Assembly (NCBI RefSeq): GCF_008629675.1
Contig: NZ_VWOX01000028.1
Span: forward strand, 1-51,521
Reading direction: 5' to 3'
Source of the DNA: Roseiconus nitratireducens
GTDB taxonomy: Bacteria; Planctomycetota; Planctomycetia; Pirellulales; Pirellulaceae
Length of the DNA stretch: 51,521 bases
Part shown: piece by piece, positions 29,116 to 38,112 of the stretch
Numbering within the stretch: the stretch's first letter is position 1
Layout: every line of letters begins with the position of its first letter
Notes under the pieces: generated by a model
What the model saw: only the letters and a program-made list of their open reading frames with translations
Told to the model about the DNA's origin: nothing
Databases searched by the model: none
Position numbers and translations under genes: made by a program

Positions 29116-30018
29116 CTACTCAGCAACCGGTAAATCGGAAGTTGCCTCTCCATCGTTAGAACGCACGCTCATCGCCGTCACCGTTAGCAATATCAGCGCC
29201 ATGCCGACGATCTGCAGCCCGACCAGGTGTTCCTCTAAAACCACGACGCCGAATAACGCTGCGGTGACCGGCTCGACCATTGCCACGATTGATGCGACCG
29301 CTGGCGTGGTATGCTTCAGCCCGATGAGGTAGAGCACGAATGACAGTCCCGCGCCAAACACTCCGAGTGCTGCGAACAGCGGCCAACTGGGCGTGCGGAG
29401 GACGGCGACGGCCTGGTCGAAATCGCCCGGCCAGACGAGGATTGCAAGCAGTGTCGTGAACGCGATGACGAGAATCGCCTGCGGACTGCCGTACGGCGCT
29501 GCATACTTGAAGCCGAAAATAAAGACCGCGTAAGACAGCGCCGAAAGCAGCCCGGCGGCAACGCCGATCGGTGTGACGGCGCCTGCTCCAATCTCGTAGA
29601 TCCGTGTCAGCAGCACGACGCCGAGCATCACCATCGCGATCGCGGCCCACTTGAGCGGAGTGGGCGTTTCAAGCTTCAGTACGAACGACACCAGATAGAC
29701 GAATACCGGTGCGCAGTACATCAGGGTTGCCGCAACCGCGACGCTGCCTTCGGAAATGCTGACGAAATAGAATGCGAAGTTACCCGCCACGCCCAGACCG
29801 GCAAGCGCCGACCAGAACCAGAGCCGGCGATTTGCTAATCCGCTGCCTTGCGGGCGCAACGCCAACCATCCGAGAACAAACAGGAGCCCGATCGCTCCCC
29901 GGTAGAACGATACCACGAACGGGTCCCAGCCGTCGGCCATGAGGATCCCGCCGATCCCACCCGACAGTCCCCAGAATAGCGCCGCGAGCACCACCATTGC
30001 CGTACTCACGTTCGCCAT
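29116..30018 (-). CDS. EamA-family (drug/metabolite) transporter
   Basis: Starting at ATG 30018 (MANVSTAMVVLAALFWGLSG) yields 300 residues and ten hydrophobic segments in two repeats of five, the EamA (DMT superfamily) layout. ALFWGLSGGIGGILMADG and the second-repeat LKHTTPAVASIVAMVEPVTAALFGVVVLEE with its conserved glutamates support it. The substrate cannot be inferred. The longer reading to 30126 adds an unrelated 36-residue N-terminus. Confidence 0.88.
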   Translation of the reverse strand: MANVSTAMVVLAALFWGLSGGIGGILMADGWDPFVVSFYRGAIGLLFVLGWLALRPQGSGLANRRLWFWSALAGLGVAGNFAFYFVSISEGSVAVAATLMYCAPVFVYLVSFVLKLETPTPLKWAAIAMVMLGVVLLTRIYEIGAGAVTPIGVAAGLLSALSYAVFIFGFKYAAPYGSPQAILVIAFTTLLAILVWPGDFDQAVAVLRTPSWPLFAALGVFGAGLSFVLYLIGLKHTTPAVASIVAMVEPVTAALFGVVVLEEHLVGLQIVGMALILLTVTAMSVRSNDGEATSDLPVAE

Positions 30019-30272
30019 TTGTCTCTTTCGAGTTGATGGGATTGGTTGGATCTGCACATCCTCGGCGATCCGAGGGAAAATCCGATTGACACTCCTTCTG
30101 TGGCCCATCCGAACAGACCGACCCAAATAAGTGGATGCATGTTACCGCATCACTTTTGGCAAGTCAGCGGGGAAATCGGCGTCCAACTCGCTCAAGAAAT
30201 CGAGTGTCGTTGTACCGATCGTCGGTTGAGGCGGGAATCATCGTCTCTCCAGCCACGGGTTTCTTCGCCCTA

Positions 30273-30983
30273 CTATTTAGAATCGTGTTCCTTGCTTGGA
30301 GTTTCATCGGGCGGTGACAGACGTCTCAGCCAAACTTTCCGATGCCACGCAGCAGGGTCGTCGGCGTGCTTTCTGATGAAGGCCTGCAAGTCTTGGGTGG
30401 ATGCCGTGAGAATCACGCGTGTCCTGCGCGCGTGCTGAAGCTCCGTCGGATTTTCGCTTAAGTATTTTCCAACCCACCGGGAATCGAGAAAAGCAATCGT
30501 CAACGCATCTTCTTTCAGGGCCAGTTGTGCGACGGTATGGAAGGAGAACAGGTGCACCTTGGCCAAATCACTGAGTTGTTCGAACTCTTCGTTGTGCTCC
30601 GACAAGCACAGGTCCAAATACCTTCGATCGCCGACTTCAAACAGATGCGCGCTAAACACGTCGGTCTTGTCATCCTCGGTGGTAAACTCCAAGCGATAGG
30701 ACGCGTCATTCCTGTAGCGGGAGAATTTCCAACGTCCGCGAATGGGTCCGGTCTTGGCATCCCAGCTCCCGACGAGTTCTGCGTCAAATTGAGTCTCGTC
30801 CTTGTTGTAGAAAGGGTGCAGGGAGGGAACACAGCCCGTAGCCAGCGCAACGACGACAAAGCTAAACGCAAGTGTTCGACTGAATCTCTGCGACCGGCGG
30901 CGTGGTCGACGGAAGTGGCAACCATCTTTCTGTGGAGTTTCCCTGATCAAAGAAACGTGGTTTTGATGTCCGTGATGAATCAT
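30273..30983 (-). CDS. lipoprotein of unknown function
   Basis: The lipobox VVALATGC preceded by a basic stretch (RRPRRRSQRFSRTLAFSF) supports export and lipid anchoring. I start at ATG 30983; the n-region is unusually long, and a start nearer the signal might exist. The mature domain (TQFDAELVGSWDAKTG, RGRWKFSRYRNDASYRLEF, FSAHLFEVGDRRYLDLCL) has a lipocalin-like rhythm, similar to other planctomycete 'W..S' lipoproteins. No named family. Confidence 0.6.
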   Translation of the reverse strand: MIHHGHQNHVSLIRETPQKDGCHFRRPRRRSQRFSRTLAFSFVVVALATGCVPSLHPFYNKDETQFDAELVGSWDAKTGPIRGRWKFSRYRNDASYRLEFTTEDDKTDVFSAHLFEVGDRRYLDLCLSEHNEEFEQLSDLAKVHLFSFHTVAQLALKEDALTIAFLDSRWVGKYLSENPTELQHARRTRVILTASTQDLQAFIRKHADDPAAWHRKVWLRRLSPPDETPSKEHDSK

Positions 30984-31237
30984 TGGCCTTGCTCTCGTTT
31001 CGCAGCTCGTCCCGGAGCCTTTGTTGGGGCAGGTGATCGGCATCGTCTTTGCTTCGATTTCATTCTTCGGCGGTGCAATCTTTCTGTGTGGTGCACGGTT
31101 CCCTTCAATGGCACCGCTATTGGTTGCAACCCGGAACATGCTTCCGCCGGAAGACCAATGTTAGAGCAACACTGGGGTCGATTCGACGTTCTCGGAATTC
31201 ATTCGACTCACTAGTGCCATTTTGTTTCGACTGAACT

Positions 31238-31780
31238 TCACTCTGACGCGGATGCGGCCTCGGCTTTGCGACGTCTGGCAAGCTCAGCTGCTCGACGAGC
31301 ATTGCTGCGTTGCATTCCCCAAATGCAAAAGAAAATGAACAAGAAACCGCAGACGACCGCAATGAAAGTCCATTGCGTCTCACCCGGCGAGCGATCAATC
31401 ACGGCGAACTGGGGACGCTCCGGGTCGTACCACCCCTGAACCTTCGCTCCGACCGGATACTCTCGCAAAATTGCGGCAATCGTTTCCTTGGGCCGGCACG
31501 TTTGAGCGACGTTGGGCCGCAAGCGACCGTCTCGAAATTCTTGATTCCCAACGGTGTAGGCAAAGCGGATCTCTGCGGAGTAGCCACTCACCTCCATCCC
31601 GCAATACTCCATTTCGCTTTGCACCACGATCCCGGTCACTGGTTCGTACGCCCAGGTTCTTATCAGCGGACGAAACAGGATAAAACTGATTCCGCCTGCC
31701 AGCAGCACGAAGAGTGCGATGTACCACGGCATGAATCTCCGGCGGATTCGCTCCATCGTCTGTGGTGGTGATTGATTCAT
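31238..31780 (-). CDS. DUF3592-like membrane protein
   Basis: Start ATG 31780 (MNQSPPQTMERIRRRFMPWY). Two membrane helices (about residues 18-37 and 140-161) enclose a domain with VTGIVVQSEMEYCGM, AEIRFAYTVGNQEFRDGRL and REYPVGAKVQGWYDPERPQFAVI, the usual DUF3592 pattern of a beta-sandwich ending in a 'Y..G....V.YDP..P' strand. 180 residues. The C-terminal tail is basic (RRAAELARRRKAEAASASE). Role unknown. Confidence 0.75.
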   Translation of the reverse strand: MNQSPPQTMERIRRRFMPWYIALFVLLAGGISFILFRPLIRTWAYEPVTGIVVQSEMEYCGMEVSGYSAEIRFAYTVGNQEFRDGRLRPNVAQTCRPKETIAAILREYPVGAKVQGWYDPERPQFAVIDRSPGETQWTFIAVVCGFLFIFFCIWGMQRSNARRAAELARRRKAEAASASE

Positions 31781-32618
31781 TGCATCGCACCCAGCCGTCA
31801 CTTCATGAAGCCATTCCAAAAATGAGGAAGGCAAAATCCTAGGCGTTCGACTGTCATTTTAACGCCTACGGCGACGACACCTTCACCAAGGCTCGCACAG
31901 AAATGAGCCGACACAGCGCCCCTGCGCAGATCGTCATCAGCGAAATCGGCTGTCTTGCAAAGCCGATCAAGTTGCCATGCAAGGTGCGGCAACGACAGAC
32001 CGACCGTGACCAGAAGCGTGCTCTCATGGCACACTACCGTGACCACACCTGTGCGTTTCTCGGGCTGCTGAACTCATGGCTAACTGCCAGCGAAACGCTT
32101 GAAACAGGCCCACGCCTGAGCGACAATCCACCCACCCGGTGGCGACTGTGTGCCCCGACCATGCCTTCAGATTCTTTACCCCAATGATCGGGAGCATCGA
32201 CGTGATCTGAATCCTATCGTGTCTTTACTTGGCCATCGGATGACGAGTGGCACGGTCGGGACACAAATCGGATTGTTGATGGCGTACCGGCAAGCGATAC
32301 GGTGAACGTATGCAAACGCAAGTAGTAGCGTAACTATTGCGCAAGACGCTTCGTGGTAATTTTGCCTGCTTTGGCGTTTTGTTACGCCGTGCCATCAGTA
32401 CGGCGTGCAATCTGGCAGCGTGTGATGCGGTGATTGAACTTGTCCCCAGATTCCAGGTCCAGACAATGAAAAAGGGAGCGGTCTGCAGAACGAGTTGTGA
32501 AGCTAAGCTGATTCAGATGAACCCTTGGTGACATCACGTCAAGCGATTCATTTGTCTCATGATTGCGGCACGCAACACGCAAACCAGTTTCAGCGTCGGT
32601 TACGCCGTCGAGTCATCT
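31781..32618. other. 838-bp stretch without a certain gene
   Basis: Reading frames on both strands are short and lack start-site support. Around 32220-32300 a fragment reading SLLGHRMTSGTV (+) faintly resembles the end of a tyrosine recombinase, and one leftward frame at 31798-32046 (82 residues) has no parallels I know. Degraded DNA is likely. Confidence 0.3.
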
Positions 32619-33998
32619 TCAGCGAACCGGCGTAGCAATTGAATCCGTCATTCGACGGTCCACGACGTCAAAGATTTGCCTCGTCTGTTTCGAGACCGAC
32701 CAGTGAGCTTCAATGAAACGAAGGTAGTTGCGAAGTCGCTTCGTCATGCGGCGCTGTGTCGACGCGACAATTTCATCATGCTTCGCCGGGTCAAGTTCCA
32801 GCGACCCTCCGATCCAACCAATTCGCTCGCAGTCCTTGCCGAACCCAAAGACATCGCTTCGAAGCGTCCGATTGACGCCATCCGAATCCTCGTATCCCCA
32901 GATGTCGAACCGTGTTTCGGCCCGATCTGGGTGAATGCGGGCCACCATGATCGCTTCCGCAATCGTGGTTGCATCGTGAGCAATCTCGACGCGTCGGTCC
33001 GTCGAGACCTCGGTCCAATCCATTCGCACAAGCCTATCGAGAAGACGCCGCGATTCTTCGGCTGCCCGGAAGAATTGACGCGGCTGGGTACTTGCCGCCG
33101 ACGCTAAATCACTCAGTCTTTCCAACGTGACTTCGAGTGTTTGTTGTTCACGCATCGAAGCGTCGCTTCGCTGCAATGCAACGTTGACAAACCAGTCGAT
33201 CGACGGACCGCTTGGAACGGCATATTCGTATTCACGCAAGATATGCAGAATCCGCTGACTGCCCGGCAGGTCGGGTTGTTCGGCGGCCTGGATTAGACTT
33301 GCCGCCATCATCGACATGAAGTGTCGCGCTGATTCGGCTTGGTCCTCTCGCGGGTTCTTTTTCGCGTAGGCGCTCACAAAAGACTCTAGCGTAGTGCCAA
33401 TACGTCGATCTTTTAGCAGACGTAAGTCTGTGGGAGTGATCGCCGCCGCCGTGTACGGTCGCTCACCCGCGATCGCCATCCGGTAAAACAAGTCGTCGGT
33501 ACCCAAATTCCAAAGGCCCGTCTCGCCCAGGTGCGTCGAGTCGACGTGATGAAACACTTCATGGTGAAATGTGAGCGCAAGTTGTCCATCGGAATAGTGC
33601 GCCGCGGCGATTGCGTCGGCCCCGTTGTAAACACCGAAGTAACGATAGCCGCCAAGTTCGTGATCGTATTCTCGACCGGCGTCACTGGTGGTTCTCGAAA
33701 CACATGCGTCGAACACACCGATTGTCGTCAGCCCCATGTCACCAAAGTAGCGCGGCGGATAAAGCTTGACTTCATCCAAGCAAATCCGGACGGAACGGAT
33801 TCGAGCACCATCACTGAGCGGACGCAGGACATCGTGATACTTGCCTTCGGGCAGATCATCGCGATGAAAGACGATGCGAGCACCAGAGTACTCTTCGAAC
33901 TGCCGCAGCAAATCATCAAGCGAGGGCGCGGACTCCGTCGCCCATGCTTGCACGTGCGACAAGATTGACAAGAAGACGAGTAGCATGACGCGGTTCAT
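32619..33998 (-). CDS. secreted protein with HExxH motif (putative metallopeptidase)
   Basis: Start ATG 33998 (MNRVMLLVFLSILSHVQAWA), a signal peptide. In the 459-residue protein, residues 146-150 read HEVFH within LTFHHEVFHHVD, a zinc-peptidase-type HExxH. The N-terminal part has RICLDEVKLYPPRYFGDMG and GGYRYFGVYNG. The rest is helical with RREAEESRRLLDRL-like repeats but no domain I can name. The extra histidines beside HEVFH could complete the metal site. Proteolysis is inferred from the motif only. Confidence 0.6.
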   Translation of the reverse strand: MNRVMLLVFLSILSHVQAWATESAPSLDDLLRQFEEYSGARIVFHRDDLPEGKYHDVLRPLSDGARIRSVRICLDEVKLYPPRYFGDMGLTTIGVFDACVSRTTSDAGREYDHELGGYRYFGVYNGADAIAAAHYSDGQLALTFHHEVFHHVDSTHLGETGLWNLGTDDLFYRMAIAGERPYTAAAITPTDLRLLKDRRIGTTLESFVSAYAKKNPREDQAESARHFMSMMAASLIQAAEQPDLPGSQRILHILREYEYAVPSGPSIDWFVNVALQRSDASMREQQTLEVTLERLSDLASAASTQPRQFFRAAEESRRLLDRLVRMDWTEVSTDRRVEIAHDATTIAEAIMVARIHPDRAETRFDIWGYEDSDGVNRTLRSDVFGFGKDCERIGWIGGSLELDPAKHDEIVASTQRRMTKRLRNYLRFIEAHWSVSKQTRQIFDVVDRRMTDSIATPVR

Positions 33999-34223
33999 TC
34001 GAGCAGCATACAATTTCCATCCAAGAAGAACAACAATTTCCGGCTCAACTTCGCGAGGTCGGCTGCCATCTCTGATGACGAGCTTGAAACCGAAGATCGC
34101 GTTCGAACCCCCGCAGAGACCGCCAAAACATCTCACTCTCTCTGAATCACAAGCCCAACCGGGTTATCGCCGGATCTCTCTTTGACCCATTGGGCCAACC
34201 TACCCGCAGGTGCTTGCGTGACG

Positions 34224-35039
34224 CTATTCGCGAAAACGGTTCAGCAAGAGCATTGGCCGATATTCTGACTGACCATTCCAATGCACAGGAAGATCCAATG
34301 ACTCGGCGGCCTCCTTCACTTGGTTGCCGACCGCGACGGTCTCTCGATAGCCTCCCTCATCTGCACCCCAGATCCCGAGATTGAGCTGAGCATACCGTAC
34401 CGCTCGTTTTTGATCCTGTTCGGTGTAAAAGCAGATCCCCGTCAGTTGCTCTCCTCGATCTTTTCTCTCTTGAAAGATCTCCGCGCAGTCGCTCCATGCA
34501 TCTTCCTGGGTCGTTCCGCATTTTTGTTCGGCAACGATTCCCAACGTATTGAGCCGCTCGAATAGTTGATCAAGTACCACTTGAGCTTTTGCCCAGTCCT
34601 TCTTCCGCAATCGCGCGGAAGGCGGATCAGGTAAAACGATTGGTGCCGGCCGGCCTGTCAACTTCATCAACAACTGTTGAGTCTCATCGCAATTCGCGTT
34701 CTCGATCAGATACTCGTCGAGTCGTCCTTCGAATTCCAGAGAAGCTCCGGCATCGAGCAGTGCTTGGACCGGATGAACAGTCTGCGAGAATTCAATTGCC
34801 AGATACAATGCAGTTCGACCGCCGGGTATCGTGTCATCAAGGTTTGCACCACTGGCAATCAGTAGCTCGATCGCATCGACAACTCGTTGGTGATCTTCGA
34901 TCTCACTTCCCGCGGTTGCCGCACGTTGCAGAGGCGTAAATCCATTGTCGTCTTTTCCGTTGACGTCAGCCCCTTCATCAAGAAGCCGGCGAAGAGTATC
35001 GACATCCGCTTGTTGTGCAGCTGCATGTAGAGTTGTCAT
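34224..35039 (-). CDS. ankyrin-repeat protein with DUF6891-like C-terminal domain
   Basis: Start ATG 35039 (MTTLHAAAQQADVDTLRRLL). Residues 4-110 hold three ankyrin repeats (GADVNGKDDNGFTPLQRAAT, LLIASGANLDDTIPGGRTAL, LLDAGASLEFEGRLDEYL). From about 145 the C-terminal domain includes AQVVLDQLFERLNTLGI and LTGICFYTEQDQKRAVRYAQLNLGIWG, matching DUF6891. 271 residues, no signal peptide, so probably cytoplasmic. It faces another ankyrin gene across 490 bp. Confidence 0.8.
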   Translation of the reverse strand: MTTLHAAAQQADVDTLRRLLDEGADVNGKDDNGFTPLQRAATAGSEIEDHQRVVDAIELLIASGANLDDTIPGGRTALYLAIEFSQTVHPVQALLDAGASLEFEGRLDEYLIENANCDETQQLLMKLTGRPAPIVLPDPPSARLRKKDWAKAQVVLDQLFERLNTLGIVAEQKCGTTQEDAWSDCAEIFQERKDRGEQLTGICFYTEQDQKRAVRYAQLNLGIWGADEGGYRETVAVGNQVKEAAESLDLPVHWNGQSEYRPMLLLNRFRE

Positions 35040-35526
35040 TGATCTACCGATTCGCAAGGATTGTCTCAATTCATCTTGTCAAGCAAGAAAGGCGATTTGC
35101 GTTTGTACGACGAGAAGAAACGAAGGCTTCGGTCCGCAATTTCAAACACAAGTCTCTATTGCCAACCATCGTGACGCCCTATCGCGACAAGAGATTCTAG
35201 CAGTTGCCAAATCCCATGTCAGATCAACCGATTGAGTGCCCGAAGGATCCGTGGGTTGCGATTCATTGGTCGGCAATCGACTACCATGACCTCGAATAGG
35301 TCCCTAAGTTTGATTGTGTGCGGTTCGCAATCAATGTCACAAGACTTCGCTTCCAAGACTCGGAGAAGAGTCAGCATGAACGCTAAGAAGATTTCGCCGG
35401 CCCCGAAATGGCAGTCGAAATGGCCTCGCGATGGTGAGCTGCGCGGTTGGTTTCGCTGCATGCTGGAAAAATTTGACGCAACCAGCGACGTCGAAGAGGG
35501 AGCTCTTTGAAGTTGGAGTCGAATCA
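35040..35526. other. 487-bp divergent intergenic region between two ankyrin genes
   Basis: No gene is convincing; a rightward frame at 35376-35510 reads MNAKKISPAPKWQSKWPRDG and could be the remains of a small gene, but support is poor. Promoters of both flanking genes should lie here. Confidence 0.25.
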
Positions 35527-36828
35527 ATGAGCAAGACACTTGCGGAAAAGGCGGATCAGTTTGTGGAGTCTGCTTGGCATTGGGGTGACCGAGCTCGCGC
35601 GGAGGCACTGGTGACTGAGGAGCCCGCGATTGCTCGAAGTTCGATTTACGCCGCCGCTGCTTATGGCGAGGACGGGTTGGTCGCCGAGTTGCTAAAACAG
35701 GATCCAGGGCGCGTTGTTGCAAAGGGCGGCCGCAAGAACTGGCCTCCCCTGCTATACGCCGCTTGGTCATGCTTCTGGCCCACTCGCAGCGAGGGCCTAC
35801 TGAACGTCATTCGTCTGTTGTTGGATCACGGAGCAGACCCAAATTCGAGTTGGCACAATTCGCAATATGATCAGGCAGAGTCGGCCTTGTATGGCACGGT
35901 CGAAGCGAATTCGGTCGCTGGTGCACGGTTGTTGCTGGAGGCGGGTGCCGATCCCAACGATAACGAGTCGCTCTATCACGCGTGTGAGAAATGGAATCTG
36001 GACCTGCTCGTCGCCTTGGGGGAATACGGTCTCAACGCAAAGGATGTCTCGTACTGTTTGAAACATGCGTTGGATATGCGATGGCCCGAGGCGGTGCATT
36101 GGTTCCTGGATCAGGGTGCCGATCCCAACGCGGTCCACCCAGCGGCTCAGGAAACGTCTTTGCATTGGGCGGTCAAACGTGGTGCTCCGCTTGCCGTCAT
36201 TCAGAGGCTCCTTGATGCGGGGGCCGATCCCAACGCGCGGACACAAGCCGGTCACTCCGCATTCATCGGCCTGAAGGGCAACACGCCGCTCGACTATGCG
36301 TTGGGACTTGGCTCCACGGAAACCGCGACTCTTCTGCGGGCAAATGGCGGCATTGATTCGCCGCGTCCACCAAAGGAGGCCTGGATCGCGACTGCTGCTG
36401 CCGGCGATCAGAAGCTTGCGCACGCGATGCTTGCTGACAATCCAGACTTGAAGAGACAGCTCGATGCGTTCGATCGGAACCTTGTCGCACATGTGGCTCA
36501 GATGCAGAATTGGTCCGGTGTTCGACTGATGATCGAACTGGAGTGGCCTATTGACGCCGTCGGGTGGATGGAAGCTCGCCCATTGACTTGGGCGCTGTGT
36601 TTCGGGAACGCCGAAATGGTTGATTTTCTTCTCAGCCGAGGTGCCTCCCTCGCACCGGCCGGTCCATACTTTCAAACACCATTGCACACGGTGGTGCATT
36701 GTCGCTGGGAAAAGCGAGATCAGCCGGCCTGTCTAGCGAGGCTGCTGGCTGAGAACATCTCGGTACCCACCGGATTCTATCCCTGTGGCGTCGAAGAGTT
36801 CGATTTGATCCTACGCGACACTGCATAG
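35527..36828 (+). CDS. ankyrin-repeat protein
   Basis: ATG 35527 with GGAG nine bases upstream gives 433 residues, starting MSKTLAEKADQFVESAWHWG. Ankyrin repeats are clear: LLDHGADPNSSW, LLLEAGADPNDNES, LDQGADPNAVHPAAQETSLHW, LLDAGADPNARTQAGHSAF, then a second group near residues 345-400 (LLSRGASLAPAGPYFQTPLH). No enzymatic domain and no signal peptide. It is divergent from the other ankyrin gene, which suggests they may belong to the same small gene family. Confidence 0.88.
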   Translation: MSKTLAEKADQFVESAWHWGDRARAEALVTEEPAIARSSIYAAAAYGEDGLVAELLKQDPGRVVAKGGRKNWPPLLYAAWSCFWPTRSEGLLNVIRLLLDHGADPNSSWHNSQYDQAESALYGTVEANSVAGARLLLEAGADPNDNESLYHACEKWNLDLLVALGEYGLNAKDVSYCLKHALDMRWPEAVHWFLDQGADPNAVHPAAQETSLHWAVKRGAPLAVIQRLLDAGADPNARTQAGHSAFIGLKGNTPLDYALGLGSTETATLLRANGGIDSPRPPKEAWIATAAAGDQKLAHAMLADNPDLKRQLDAFDRNLVAHVAQMQNWSGVRLMIELEWPIDAVGWMEARPLTWALCFGNAEMVDFLLSRGASLAPAGPYFQTPLHTVVHCRWEKRDQPACLARLLAENISVPTGFYPCGVEEFDLILRDTA

Positions 36829-36948
36829 AGACACTGCATCGAGCAGCCGAGCAGTGCTAGATCATTCCTCGATCCTTTGATTTTCAACAACGACGACCCG
36901 CTGACAATTTGAGCCATCCGTTTTGCGGAGCAAATCAGAAAATCGCAT

Positions 36949-37437
36949 TCACTCTTCGTAGATCGACGGAAACTCCAGTCCGGCCATCCTCAGGTACACC
37001 GATAAAATTCCGCGATGATGAGCGGAGTGGGTGAAAACCCATTTCCGAATGCAAGCTCCTTTTTCCATCGTGAAAAGTGTTTGGCCTCCCATCTTCAGGG
37101 ACCAATCATCTTCCATCACAGAATCGGGTACACCTTGAAGAGTTTCAATTGCCGCTTTGCAGTGTTGATCAAACGAGTCCAAAATCTGGCTCACCTGCGT
37201 GACTTCAGGTGCAACGTAGGGTTCCTCACCGACGGGCGCAATGTCCCATTCGCGCTGGCCTACAATTCCAGGTAGCCAACCCACAATTTCGGCAAGGTGA
37301 TTCGCGTTCCATCCGATCGTGTGTAGCGAGTCTCCAGGCTTCCAATTCAGTTTGTCGTCAGGAATTCGTTCCATCAGCTTGCGAGTCATCGCGAATTCGC
37401 CCGGCAATTCGTCGCTCATCAATTCAGAAATCAGCAT
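36949..37437 (-). CDS. DinB-family protein
   Basis: Start ATG 37437 (MLISELMSDELPGEFAMTRK); the longer reading to 37605 adds unrelated residues. 162 residues in the DinB four-helix fold, with LNWKPGDSLHTIGWNANHLAEIVGW near 30-54 (first His) and WVFTHSAHHRGILSVYLRMAG near the C-terminus (two His). These histidines form the metal site of this putative thiol-dependent transferase family. Neighbours give no clue to substrate. Confidence 0.88.
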   Translation of the reverse strand: MLISELMSDELPGEFAMTRKLMERIPDDKLNWKPGDSLHTIGWNANHLAEIVGWLPGIVGQREWDIAPVGEEPYVAPEVTQVSQILDSFDQHCKAAIETLQGVPDSVMEDDWSLKMGGQTLFTMEKGACIRKWVFTHSAHHRGILSVYLRMAGLEFPSIYEE

Positions 37438-37673
37438 TTGCCGCTCCTGGTCCTTTGACGTGTCGTGTTCTGACCATTCTAGCGAATGGATGTACGGATG
37501 GACCTTGACTGACAAGGTTCGCACGCCTCGGTGGAAGCCTTTCGGCACAGCTTGCAGCAGCCTCGATGATTCGAGCTGCCGAGTCCGCCGCGCGACGTCC
37601 TTCACACAAGCGGTCGTTATTTCCCGCCAAATCCTTGCAATTGCCGAATTCTTTCGCTAACGTGGACGCACAT

Positions 37674-37689
37674 GGCGAATTCGTTCGCC
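37674..37689 (+). promoter_or_regulatory. palindrome, candidate BlaI operator
   Basis: GGCGAATTCGTTCGCC is a near-perfect dyad 36 bp upstream of the BlaI-type gene. Repressors of that family bind short dyads in their own promoters and are autoregulated, so this is a plausible operator, though the sequence is not the classical BlaI box. Confidence 0.4.
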
Positions 37690-37725
37690 ACTTAGACACG
37701 GTGGAAACTGTTGCGGAGGGCAGGC

Positions 37726-38112
37726 ATGGCCAGGCAAACATCGTCGCAGCCGACCGAAGTGGAACTGCAAATGCTGAAGATTCTCTGGCAGGACGGGCCG
37801 GGCATCGCTCGACATCTTCACGACTCGCTGCAGGAATTTAAAGAAACGACCTATTCGACGACCGTTAAGATGCTGTCGGTCATGCTGGACAATGGACTTT
37901 TTAGGCGGGACGACGCGGTGCTCCCGCAGATCGATTATCCATCGGGTCCGCAACCGCGAACTCAGCGGCAAATGCTGGGAAACCTGATCGAAAACTTCGA
38001 CGACGGGTCGGCGGCGCAGTTGATGGTACGCGCACTGTCGTCCAAGAAAGCGATTCCCCAAGAGATCGCCGAGATCCGACCCTTGCTTGAAGCGATAGAA
38101 GAGAAGCAATGA
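37726..38112 (+). CDS. BlaI/MecI/CopY-family transcriptional repressor
   Basis: I start at ATG 37726 (MARQTSSQPTEVELQMLKIL); ATG 37711 adds five residues. The 128-residue protein has the winged helix PTEVELQMLKILWQDGPGIARHLHDSL and YSTTVKMLSVMLDNGLF, typical of BlaI/MecI. Such dimeric repressors are inactivated when their partner M56 peptidase senses a signal. It overlaps that partner gene by four bases. Confidence 0.9.
   Translation: MARQTSSQPTEVELQMLKILWQDGPGIARHLHDSLQEFKETTYSTTVKMLSVMLDNGLFRRDDAVLPQIDYPSGPQPRTQRQMLGNLIENFDDGSAAQLMVRALSSKKAIPQEIAEIRPLLEAIEEKQ

Noticed and set aside
32220..32310. Possible tyrosine recombinase remnant (SLLGHRMTSGT)
   Set aside because: A single LGH-like word without the R, K, H, Y catalytic residues is too weak.
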